DNA of 31,255 bases, taken from positions 1 to 31,255 of the forward strand of contig PCCU01000054.1 of NCBI GenBank assembly GCA_002732015.1. Reading direction: 5' to 3'. The DNA is from Candidatus Pelagibacterales bacterium. GTDB taxonomy: Bacteria > Pseudomonadota > Alphaproteobacteria > TMED109. Numbering within the stretch: position 1 is the first letter of the stretch; each line of letters opens with the position of its first letter. The notes beneath the pieces are model-generated. The model searched no databases. It saw nothing but the letters and a program-made list of their open reading frames with translations, and was not told where the DNA came from. Positions 22,801-30,627 of this stretch are shown piece after piece. The position numbers were made by a program, and so were the translations under genes.

Positions 22801-23436
22801 CTAATAATTGTCAATTAAGTTTTTGATTTTCTTTAAAGATATTAATGGACTTAATTTGTTGTTCCATATAGACGAAGATAAAGCAATATAATCTAAATTC
22901 AACTCTCTTATACTTGATAAGTTTCTATAACTTATACCACCTATACCCACAGAAGGTATTTTTTTAAATTTATTCCAAGAGTGAATACTAGAAAAAAAAA
23001 CCTTGTTGGTATTGTCTTTAGTCTTTGTTTGAAAAAAAGAACCAAATGCAACATAATTAGCCCCGTGCTTTTGTGCGCTAAATGCTAAAGAAGTAGAGCT
23101 ATAACAACTTTTTCCAACTATTTTTTTTTTTCCCAATAAAGACCTACAAAAAAAAATACTACTATCTTTTTTTCCTACATGCACTCCATCTAAATTGAAA
23201 CTCTTTGCTAGGTCAGGCCTATCATTTATTATAAACTTTATATTAAACTTTTTACAGATAGGAACAAAAAAATAAATCAAATTAATTAATCTTTCATCAT
23301 TGGAGTTTTTTACTCTTAATTGAAAAAAGTTAATCATCCTAGAGGAGGCTATATTTAAAAAGTCACTTTTAAAAGTTTTAAATTCAAAATTATTTGGTGA
23401 TATTAAATAAATTTTTGGTTTTTTAAATTTTTCAAT
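22801..23436 (-). CDS. thiE: Thiamine-phosphate synthase-like protein (ThiE), probably started at ATT
   Basis: About 211 residues of a TIM-barrel ThiE-like enzyme. PKIYLISP (first strand), FFQLRVK, NDRPDLAKSFNLDGVHVGKKD, GKSCYSS, VAFGSFFQTKTK and VGIGGIS follow in the family order. The first ATG (23337) would delete the first strand. From there up to the TAA just beyond 23463 the frame has no ATG, GTG, TTG or CTG. ATT at 23436 lies 5 bases after GAGG (23445-23442) and 20 bases after the aldolase stop, so I place the start there. The enzyme joins HMP-diphosphate and the thiazole phosphate. No other thiamine gene is near. Confidence 0.75.
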   Translation of the reverse strand: MEKFKKPKIYLISPNNFEFKTFKSDFLNIASSRMINFFQLRVKNSNDERLINLIYFFVPICKKFNIKFIINDRPDLAKSFNLDGVHVGKKDSSIFFCRSLLGKKKIVGKSCYSSTSLAFSAQKHGANYVAFGSFFQTKTKDNTNKVFFSSIHSWNKFKKIPSVGIGGISYRNLSSIRELNLDYIALSSSIWNNKLSPLISLKKIKNLIDNY

Positions 23437-23456
23437 AATTGCCTCAATGCTTTTTT

Positions 23457-24371
23457 CTAATTTTTATAAATTTCAATTATTTTTTTCAATAAGCTTATTG
23501 CTTGTTGCTTAGGTCTTTGAAAAGTATTTCTTCCTATTATAGAGCCATTTCCACCTCCAGATTTTATTTCTTTTATTTCATTTAATAAATCATCGGTATT
23601 TTTAGAATTTCCTCCAGAAAATACAACTATTCTTTTATGATTAAATGCACACCTCTTGATATGAGCAATTCTATTTGCTAAAATACTCAAGTCGGTTTCA
23701 TTTTGATCGTATATTTTTTTTAAATCCTTATTTTCAATATTTGTGCTTGGTGGTTTAACCTTAATAATATGTGCACCTAATTGTGCCGCTATATGTGCTG
23801 CATAACTAATAATATCTAGTGCTGTTTCTCCTTCTTTGGAGATGATTCCTCCTCTAGGGTATGACCACAAAACAGAAGGTAGTCCGTATTGAGATGCTTC
23901 AAATGAAATTTCCTTAAACTCTTCTATCATATCATACTGATATTCTGAACCAGGATAAATTGTAAACCCTATAGCACTACATCCCAACCTCAGAGCATCT
24001 TTTACATTTCCATTTACCGATTGATACTTTTGGTCATTTAACCCGTTAGAACTATTTATTTTTAAAATAGTAGGTATTTGTCCTGAATAACTTTCTGCTC
24101 CTGCTTCTAAAAATCCATATGGTGCAGCATAAGCAGATAGTTTTGCCTCAATTGCCAATTTGTAGTGATATTCTGGATCGTATGCAGGAGGATTTACTAG
24201 AAATGACTTATCAGGGCCATGTTCATGGCCCTGATCTACTGGTAATATAACTAACTTGCCAGTACCACCTAAATCGCCATGCATTAGTATTCTTCCTAAA
24301 TTAGCTTTTACCCCTGCATTTGTATTTTCATAATTTTTAAGAATTTCTATAACTTTATTTGTATATACCAT
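23457..24371 (-). CDS. Class I fructose-bisphosphate aldolase, FbaB/DhnA type
   Basis: A 304-residue Schiff-base aldolase of the archaeal/FbaB type. LVILPVDQGHEHGPDKSF (about 40-57), GCSAIGFTIYPGSE, LWSYPRGG and AHIIKVKPP, which holds the likely Schiff-base Lys, are family motifs; FSGG and GGNGSIIGRN bind phosphate. It splits fructose-1,6-bisphosphate into DHAP and glyceraldehyde-3-phosphate or runs in reverse for gluconeogenesis. It is 14 bases after pgk in the tkt-gap-pgk-fba run. Confidence 0.92.
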   Translation of the reverse strand: MVYTNKVIEILKNYENTNAGVKANLGRILMHGDLGGTGKLVILPVDQGHEHGPDKSFLVNPPAYDPEYHYKLAIEAKLSAYAAPYGFLEAGAESYSGQIPTILKINSSNGLNDQKYQSVNGNVKDALRLGCSAIGFTIYPGSEYQYDMIEEFKEISFEASQYGLPSVLWSYPRGGIISKEGETALDIISYAAHIAAQLGAHIIKVKPPSTNIENKDLKKIYDQNETDLSILANRIAHIKRCAFNHKRIVVFSGGNSKNTDDLLNEIKEIKSGGGNGSIIGRNTFQRPKQQAISLLKKIIEIYKN

Positions 24372-24385
24372 AATCCAACTCCATT

Positions 24386-25585
24386 TTACGATTTATGTAA
24401 AAACTCTAATCCAGGAAGAGTTTTTCCTTCTAACCATTCAACTAATGCTCCTCCAGCAATTGAAACAAAAGAAAATCCTCCTGTTAAATTTACTTTATTT
24501 AAAGCAGCTACTGTATCCCCACCTCCCACAACTGATGTAATTATATTGCCTTTGGTTAAAATAGCAGCAGTTCTACCAATAACATTAGTAGAGTTATCAA
24601 AAGGTTCTTTTTCATAAAGTCCTAATGGACCATTCCAAAATATTGTTTTACAGGTTGCCATTTCATTACTAATTCTTTCTATAGTCTTTTCACCAATATC
24701 AAATGCTGAAAAATCAGTTTGTATATTCTCTATACTTACATTATCAATACTTTCAACTTCATCCATATTTCTTGCTACTACGACGTCTTCAGGCAGAATA
24801 AATTTACAATTTTCTTGTTCTGCTTTTTCTAATATTTCTTTAGCGATATCTAATTTATCTTTTTCTATAAGCGATTTACCAGTATTATATCCTTTGGCTG
24901 CCAAAAAAGTATTTGCCATAGCTCCGCCCACAACAAGTATATCAACTTTCTTTAATAGGTTATTAAGCAGTATTATTTTTGTTGAAATTTTTGACCCACC
25001 TACTATTGCCATTACTGGTTTATTTAAGTTATTAAATATTTTATCAAGCATTCTGATTTCTAATTCTAAATATCTTCCAGCAAAAGTTGGTAAATGTTTT
25101 GATAAACCATATGTAGAAACATGTTTTCTATGAGACACCGAAAAAGCGTCATTAACAAAATAATCTCCACACTCTGCAAGTTTTTTAGAAAAATTTTCAT
25201 CGTTACTTTCTTCTTCAGGATGAAACCTAATATTTTCCATAAATGTTATTGTACCATTATTTAAATCATCAACTACTTTTTTTAATATTTCTGGCTTGCA
25301 AAAAGGCATAACAGTAACTTGAGGTACTTTAATTTTCTCTGCAAAAACATTTAAAACTTTACCTAGAGACAAGTTTTCCTTGTATTTACCTTTTGGTCTT
25401 CCTAAATGTGAAATTATAATCACTTTAGATCCTTTATGAATTAATTCATCAATAGTAATTTTATGTCTTTCAATCTTTGTACTATCAGATACCTTTCCTT
25501 CTAAATCAAAGGGGACATTTAAATCACATCTAAGTAGTATTTTTTTTCCTGCAAGATTTAGATTATCTAGTGTTTTTAATTTCAT
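24386..25585 (-). CDS. pgk: Phosphoglycerate kinase
   Basis: A 399-residue PGK. RCDLNVPFD (about 19-27), ISHLGRPKG, FMENIRFHPEE, AIVGGSKISTKI (about 194-205) and VVGGGDTVAAL (about 354-364) are the substrate- and nucleotide-binding signatures. It transfers phosphate between 1,3-bisphosphoglycerate and ADP. Its ATG overlaps the gap TGA (ATGA), showing translational coupling. Confidence 0.97.
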   Translation of the reverse strand: MKLKTLDNLNLAGKKILLRCDLNVPFDLEGKVSDSTKIERHKITIDELIHKGSKVIIISHLGRPKGKYKENLSLGKVLNVFAEKIKVPQVTVMPFCKPEILKKVVDDLNNGTITFMENIRFHPEEESNDENFSKKLAECGDYFVNDAFSVSHRKHVSTYGLSKHLPTFAGRYLELEIRMLDKIFNNLNKPVMAIVGGSKISTKIILLNNLLKKVDILVVGGAMANTFLAAKGYNTGKSLIEKDKLDIAKEILEKAEQENCKFILPEDVVVARNMDEVESIDNVSIENIQTDFSAFDIGEKTIERISNEMATCKTIFWNGPLGLYEKEPFDNSTNVIGRTAAILTKGNIITSVVGGGDTVAALNKVNLTGGFSFVSIAGGALVEWLEGKTLPGLEFLHKS

Positions 25586-26586
25586 AAAAAACTTCCTAAT
25601 TTACAGCAAACATCTATCATCCTATTAGAAAAGCCCCACTCATTATCATACCAAGACAATACTCTACCAAAATTACCTCCTACCACCTGTGTTTGGGTTG
25701 AGTCAAAAATAGAACTTGCAGGATTATGATTAAAATCAATAGAAACTAAAGGTTCAGTGTTATAATCAATTATTCCTTTAAATGATTCTAATGAATTTTT
25801 TAGTATAACTTCATTAATATTTTCAACCGACAAATTACTTTTAGATTGAAAAGTAAAATCTATCATAGATACATTAGGAGTTGGTATTCTGATAGCTGTT
25901 CCATCAAGCTTACCTTTTAGCTCCGGAAGAACTAAGCCAACAGCTTTAGCTGCTCCGGTAGAAGTGGGGATCATAGAGCTACTTGCTGTTCTAGCTCTTC
26001 TCAAATCTGAATGAATTGAATCAAGAATTTTTTGGTCTGATGTAAATGAATGAACTGTAGTCATAAACCCTGCATCTATTCCAAAGCTTTGGTTAATAAT
26101 CTGTGCAATCGGAGCCAAACAATTAGTAGTACAAGAAGCATTAGAAATTATTTGGTGACTATTATCTAATATTTTATCATTTACTCCGTAAACTACTGTA
26201 ATATCAGCATTATTTGAAGGTGCAGATATCAATACCTTCTTAACATTTTTTTTAAGGTGCCCTTTTGACTTTTCAGCATCAGTAAAGAGGCCAGTACACT
26301 CTAAAACAACATCAACACCGCATTCGTCCCATGGTATCTGTTCTGGAGATTTGTTAGCAAAAAAAGTAACTTTGTCACCATCAATAATCATTATATTATC
26401 TTTAACTTCGACTTTCTCATTTATTTTTCCATGCACTGTGTCATATTTAAATAAATGAGCATTTTGATTAATATTTCCTATATCATTTATTGCTACTACT
26501 TTAATATTTCTATCAAGTTTTTCTAATGAAGATCTTAAAACAAGCCTTCCTATCCTACCAAATCCATTAATGCCCACTCTAATCAT
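25582..26586 (-). CDS. gap: Glyceraldehyde-3-phosphate dehydrogenase
   Basis: A 334-residue GAPDH. VGINGFGRIGR at the N-terminus binds the dinucleotide, with Asp35 in AINDIG favouring NAD. SNASCTTNCLAP holds the catalytic Cys152, TTVHSFT the catalytic His, and RRARTASSSMIPTSTGAAKA and SWYDNEWGFSNRM complete the signature. It oxidises glyceraldehyde-3-phosphate to 1,3-bisphosphoglycerate. It is 20 bases after tkt and overlaps pgk by 4. Confidence 0.97.
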   Translation of the reverse strand: MIRVGINGFGRIGRLVLRSSLEKLDRNIKVVAINDIGNINQNAHLFKYDTVHGKINEKVEVKDNIMIIDGDKVTFFANKSPEQIPWDECGVDVVLECTGLFTDAEKSKGHLKKNVKKVLISAPSNNADITVVYGVNDKILDNSHQIISNASCTTNCLAPIAQIINQSFGIDAGFMTTVHSFTSDQKILDSIHSDLRRARTASSSMIPTSTGAAKAVGLVLPELKGKLDGTAIRIPTPNVSMIDFTFQSKSNLSVENINEVILKNSLESFKGIIDYNTEPLVSIDFNHNPASSIFDSTQTQVVGGNFGRVLSWYDNEWGFSNRMIDVCCKLGSFL

Positions 26587-26606
26587 CTTTAACTCCTACT
26601 TAATAA

Positions 26607-28592
26607 TTATTTGTTTATAATTTTCATTATTTCTTCTTTAACCCTTTCTACAGAAATCTTGAAATGTAAAAATACATCTTTTCCGGGGCCAGATACACCA
26701 AATTTGTCTAAGCCTATAAAAATATCATCTTTTTTCATCCATCTATTCCATGACTGCGAAGATCCAGCCTCTATAAAAATATTTTGGGTTTTATCTAAAA
26801 TTTCTGACTTATATATATTTTTTTGCTGACTGAATAATTCCATACTGGGCATAGACACTACTCTTACTTGAATTTTTTCATCAATTAATTCCTCACTTGC
26901 TTTCATAGCTAAACTTACCTCTGAACCAGAAGCAATAATTGTAATATCAAAATGCTCTGCTGTATTAAGGACATATGCTCCATATGCGCTAAGGTTTTTT
27001 TCTTTACTGTTACTAGAACTTCTTAATAATGGAAGGTTTTGTCTAGAAAGAGCTATTACTGAAGGTTTATTTTCACTTAGCAAGGCTAATTCCCAACATT
27101 CAGAAGTTTCTATTGCATCACTTGGTCTAAAGATATTTAAATTAGGAATAGCCCTTAGAGCGGCTAGGTGTTCTATTGGTTGATGAGTAGGGCCATCTTC
27201 ACCTAAGCCAATGGAATCATGTGTAAATATATATATAACCTTTTGTTTCATAAGTGCTGATAATCTTATAGCTGGCCTACAGTAATCACTAAAAACTAAA
27301 AAAGTTCCTCCGTAAGGAACAAAAAAACCATGCAAAGAAATTCCATTCATTGCTGCGGCCATACCATGTTCTCTTACTCCCCAATGTAAATAATTTCCTT
27401 TGAAGTTTTGTTTATTTATAATTTCCATTTCCTTTACATAGGTATTATTTGAACCTGTAAGGTCCGCAGATCCACCTAATAAATTTATTTTTTTATTCAT
27501 AAGGTGAGATAAAACAATCTCACTAGATTTTCTGGTAGCAAGGTCTTTGGAATTTTTTAAAAAATACTCAATACTTTCTTTTCTTCCCAAAATTACTTTA
27601 TCTTTAAAGTCATTTTTTTTTATAAGTAAACTGTTAACTTCAGTTTCTTTAGTATTTATCCAACTTTCATAAATTTCTTTGCTTTTAAATCCTACTTTTC
27701 TCCACAAGTTTATTATACTTTCTGGAACATAAAAAGGTTCATAGTTCCAATTCATAGAAGCTTTTGCTAATTTAATTTCTTCTTCTCCCAATGGAGATCC
27801 ATGACTTCCTGCAGTACCTTGTTTATTTGGTGAACCATATCCAATTAAAGTTTTAAAACTTATCAGAGAAGGTCTCATCTCTTTTTTAGCAGTTTCTAAT
27901 GCTGAGTTAATTGCACTTAAGTCGTATCCATCCACACTTTCAACATGCCAGCCATATGATAAAAATCTATCCAATGTTTTATCTGACATTGTTAATGAAG
28001 TAGGTCCATCAATGGATATTTCATTGTCGTCATATAATACAATTAAATTTGATAAAGACAAATGTCCTGCTAAAGAAGCTACTTCATGACTTATTCCTTC
28101 CATCAAACATCCATCCCCAGCTAATACAAAAGTGTGGTGATTAAAATAAGAATTTCCTAATCTATTTCTAACTATTTTTTCTGAAATTGCCATGCCTAAT
28201 GCGTTTCCTAAGCCTTGTCCTAAAGGTCCAGTAGTAGTCTCTATTCCAGGTATCTCATTAAACTCAGGGTGTCCTGCAGTTGGAAAACCAATTTTTCTAA
28301 AGTTTTTTAAATCATTTAAAGTTATTCCTTCATACCCTAGAAGGTATAAAATAGAATAAATTAGCATTGAGCCATGTCCGGCAGAAAGAATGAACCTGTC
28401 TCTATTAGCCCAATTTGGTTCTTTTGAGTAAAACTTTAAATGTCTTGAAAATAGGACAGTTGCTACCTCGGCCATACCCATTGGCATTCCTGGATGACCA
28501 GACTTTGCATTTTCTACGGCATCTGCAGATAAAAACCTTACTGCATTAGCCATCAATTGATATTTTTTTTTGTCTTCTTCAGATAATTTCAT
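26607..28592 (-). CDS. tkt: Transketolase
   Basis: A 661-residue thiamine-diphosphate enzyme. SGHPGMPMGMAEVA (about 31-44), SAGHGSMLIYSILY, the ThDP motif GDGCLMEG to DDNEISIDG, VREHGMAAAMNGI with the catalytic Glu, and GEDGPTHQPIEHLAALR are visible in order. It moves two-carbon units in the non-oxidative pentose phosphate pathway. It is the first gene of thirteen codirectional genes and has a well-formed promoter candidate upstream. Confidence 0.97.
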   Translation of the reverse strand: MKLSEEDKKKYQLMANAVRFLSADAVENAKSGHPGMPMGMAEVATVLFSRHLKFYSKEPNWANRDRFILSAGHGSMLIYSILYLLGYEGITLNDLKNFRKIGFPTAGHPEFNEIPGIETTTGPLGQGLGNALGMAISEKIVRNRLGNSYFNHHTFVLAGDGCLMEGISHEVASLAGHLSLSNLIVLYDDNEISIDGPTSLTMSDKTLDRFLSYGWHVESVDGYDLSAINSALETAKKEMRPSLISFKTLIGYGSPNKQGTAGSHGSPLGEEEIKLAKASMNWNYEPFYVPESIINLWRKVGFKSKEIYESWINTKETEVNSLLIKKNDFKDKVILGRKESIEYFLKNSKDLATRKSSEIVLSHLMNKKINLLGGSADLTGSNNTYVKEMEIINKQNFKGNYLHWGVREHGMAAAMNGISLHGFFVPYGGTFLVFSDYCRPAIRLSALMKQKVIYIFTHDSIGLGEDGPTHQPIEHLAALRAIPNLNIFRPSDAIETSECWELALLSENKPSVIALSRQNLPLLRSSSNSKEKNLSAYGAYVLNTAEHFDITIIASGSEVSLAMKASEELIDEKIQVRVVSMPSMELFSQQKNIYKSEILDKTQNIFIEAGSSQSWNRWMKKDDIFIGLDKFGVSGPGKDVFLHFKISVERVKEEIMKIINK

Positions 28593-28612
28593 AATTTTTT
28601 GATAATATATAT

Positions 28613-28641
28613 TTTATAGTTTCTTTGTTAAAAAGTAACAA
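28613..28641 (-). promoter_or_regulatory. Promoter candidate for the tkt operon
   Basis: On the minus strand TTGTTA (28641-28636), a 17-base spacer and TATAAA (28618-28613), about 20 bases before ATG 28592. Its -35 forms one arm of an inverted repeat with the -35 of the opposing promoter. Confidence 0.55.
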
Positions 28642-28666
28642 GAATAATTATTTATTTTTGTTACTT
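28633..28666. repeat. Inverted repeat between divergent promoters
   Basis: AAGTAACAA (28633-28641) and TTGTTACTT (28658-28666) are perfect inverted copies, 16 bases apart. A third copy of the core, TTGTTA, sits at 28625-28630. The arms contain the two -35 elements, so the symmetry could simply be back-to-back promoters or a shared operator. Confidence 0.5.
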
Positions 28667-28685
28667 AAACAATTATATTTAATAT
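28658..28685 (+). promoter_or_regulatory. Promoter candidate for the DUF4164-like/zapA operon
   Basis: TTGTTA (28658-28663), a 16-base spacer and TAATAT (28680-28685), 31 bases before ATG 28717. Confidence 0.45.
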
Positions 28686-28716
28686 TTGATTTATAAAAAT
28701 TAATCAAAACTTTATT

Positions 28717-28953
28717 ATGAGAAATATTAGTAAGTACTTAAAAAAAATTGATGACTCTTTAGATACTTTAATGAAAAATAAGGATTTTGTTCAAAATGCT
28801 AAAGAAAATATTAATACTATAAATAAGTTAGAAGAAGAAATAAAAAAAAATAAAAGTATTAAAATAGAGAGTATAGAGTTGATTGATCAAACCATTGGTG
28901 AGGTAAAAAAACTAATTGTTGATAGCACAAAAAAGAGCAATAAAAGTGGCTGA
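28717..28953 (+). CDS. Small coiled-coil protein, DUF4164-like
   Basis: A 78-residue, charged, almost wholly helical protein with heptad spacing (DDSLDTLMKNK, INKLEEEIKKN, IDQTIGEVKKLI). Alphaproteobacteria commonly carry a small coiled-coil gene of this kind (DUF4164) directly before zapA, and that position is the main reason for the call. A link with cell division is inferred from context only. Its last 8 bases overlap the zapA start. Confidence 0.65.
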   Translation: MRNISKYLKKIDDSLDTLMKNKDFVQNAKENINTINKLEEEIKKNKSIKIESIELIDQTIGEVKKLIVDSTKKSNKSG

Positions 28954-29230
28954 TGTAGATATTATTATAAATAGCAGAACTTACAGAATTTCTTGCAAAG
29001 ATGGTGAGGAAGATAGAATTAAATCTCTATCATCACAAATTAATAATGAGGTTAAATCTTTAGTTAGTAAGATAGGACAACTTGGAGAAGCGCGTATGAT
29101 TTTACTTGCAGCATTAGTTCTTTTAGATAAGTCTGATGATAATCAGGATAAAATGGAAGAAATATTAAAAAAAACTTCAGAAAAAATAGAATCAGTAGTT
29201 AACTCAATAAATGCTGAAAGAAAAAAATAA
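28946..29230 (+). CDS. zapA: Cell division protein ZapA
   Basis: A 94-residue protein read from GTG 28946. A TTG at 28916 would add ten residues with no family resemblance, overlapping the previous gene more deeply. ADVDIIINSRTYRISCKDGEE is typical of the N-terminal beta-hairpin domain and LGEARMILLAALVLLDK is the start of the dimerisation helix. ZapA bundles FtsZ filaments at the division ring. It overlaps the previous gene by 8 bases and the next by 20. Confidence 0.87.
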   Translation: MADVDIIINSRTYRISCKDGEEDRIKSLSSQINNEVKSLVSKIGQLGEARMILLAALVLLDKSDDNQDKMEEILKKTSEKIESVVNSINAERKK

Positions 29231-29795
29231 AAATCTTTTTTTTAAAAAAGAAGTCAGAAAAAAGAGCTATTTAATTAGAAAGCAATCTTCAACTTATGTA
29301 TATGATGCATCATTTAATGCAGCAAAAAATCTAATTAGTTTTGTAAAAACAACCTCAAAAGACGTAATAGGATGTTATTGGCCAATAAATAATGAACTAG
29401 ATACTAGACCTTTGATTTCATTATTATCATTAAAAAATATTAAAATAGCTCTACCAGTTATAATTAAAGAAAAAATGCTATTTAAATCCTGGAATACTAA
29501 ACAAAAATTATATTTTTCTAAATATAAATTTTATTCACCCAGTAAAAGCTCTGTTACTTTGTCACCTAATATTATAATTACTCCTGCTTTGGCCGCAGAT
29601 TTAAGTGGAAACAGGGTAGGTTATGGAACAGGCTATTATGATAGGTATTACAATCAAAATAAAACAAAAGTTTACATAGGGTTTATTTATGCCAGACAAA
29701 TTTTTAATGCTTTACCTTTTACTAATCTTGACTTAAAACTTAATGCAATAGTGACTGATAGTTTTACAAAAAAAATAAATTTTAATACTAAATGA
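29211..29795 (+). CDS. 5-formyltetrahydrofolate cyclo-ligase
   Basis: A 194-residue 5-FCL. A basic N-terminus with KKEVRKKSYLIRKQ is followed by IGCYWPINNELDTRPL (about 53-68), the loop IIITPALAADLSGNRVG, and the ATP/folate motif GYGTGYYDRYY (about 138-148). It turns 5-formyl-THF into 5,10-methenyl-THF with ATP. It overlaps the zapA end by 20 bases. In many proteobacteria 6S RNA lies between these two genes, and here there is no room for it. Confidence 0.9.
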   Translation: MLKEKNKNLFFKKEVRKKSYLIRKQSSTYVYDASFNAAKNLISFVKTTSKDVIGCYWPINNELDTRPLISLLSLKNIKIALPVIIKEKMLFKSWNTKQKLYFSKYKFYSPSKSSVTLSPNIIITPALAADLSGNRVGYGTGYYDRYYNQNKTKVYIGFIYARQIFNALPFTNLDLKLNAIVTDSFTKKINFNTK

Positions 29796-30625
29796 ATATA
29801 CTTTTTTTAGGTGATTTAGTAGGAGAAAATATTGTCCCTTTTTTACAAAAGAATCTTCCTCCTATTCTTAAAAAATATAATATTAGTTTTGTAATAGTTA
29901 ATGGAGAAAATCTTGCTAACGGCTATGGTGCTACTCCTGTATTGTGTGAAAAACTTTTTGAAATAGGAATAAATGTCATTAGCTCAGGAAATCATATATG
30001 GGATCAAGAATCCATAATTCCATATATAGCAAAAAAAAAAAGTCTTTTAAGACCTTTAAATTACTCTAATAATTTTCCAGGAAATGGGTATGGTTCTTTT
30101 ATTGATAAAGACGGAAATAGAGTTATTGTAATAAATATTTTATGTAATCTTTTTATGCAAAAGTCTAGAAACGCTTTTGTACAGATAAAAAATCTACTTG
30201 AAAATTTTCAACTTAAAAATAATTGTGATGCTATTTTTATTGATTTACATGGGGAAGCAGCTTCTGAAAAGCAAGCCTTTGCAAATATGTTAGATGGGAA
30301 AGTAACAGCAGTATTAGGAACTCATACGCATGTGCCCACATCTGATTTAAGAGTTCTACCCAATGGTACAGCATTTCAAACTGATACAGGTATGTGTGGA
30401 GACTATGACTCTGTAATTGGAGGTGATAAAAATAGCTGGATAAAAAAGTTCGAAAAAAATAATAATTTTCAAAGAATTAAGTCCTCCAATGAGAATATTG
30501 CACTATGTGGAGCAATCATAAAAGTCAACAAAGATAATGGTTTATCAATTTTTACGGACCAAATAATTATTGGAAAAATCCTTAAAAATAAGATACCTTC
30601 TGAAAAATCTTTTGTAGTAAAATAA
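29792..30625 (+). CDS. YmdB-like metallophosphoesterase (TIGR00282 family)
   Basis: A 277-residue dinuclear-metal phosphoesterase. FLGDLVGENIV (about 5-15), VNGENLANGYG (about 38-48), SSGNHIWDQ (about 66-74), IDLHGEA and GTHTHVPTSD (about 176-185), and TDTGMCGDYDSVIGG complete the metal-ligand set. Bacillus YmdB hydrolyses 2',3'-cyclic nucleotides in vitro; the role in alphaproteobacteria is unknown. Its ATG overlaps the 5-FCL stop (ATGA) and it precedes yebC by 2 bases. Confidence 0.9.
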   Translation: MNILFLGDLVGENIVPFLQKNLPPILKKYNISFVIVNGENLANGYGATPVLCEKLFEIGINVISSGNHIWDQESIIPYIAKKKSLLRPLNYSNNFPGNGYGSFIDKDGNRVIVINILCNLFMQKSRNAFVQIKNLLENFQLKNNCDAIFIDLHGEAASEKQAFANMLDGKVTAVLGTHTHVPTSDLRVLPNGTAFQTDTGMCGDYDSVIGGDKNSWIKKFEKNNNFQRIKSSNENIALCGAIIKVNKDNGLSIFTDQIIIGKILKNKIPSEKSFVVK

Positions 30626-30627
30626 AT

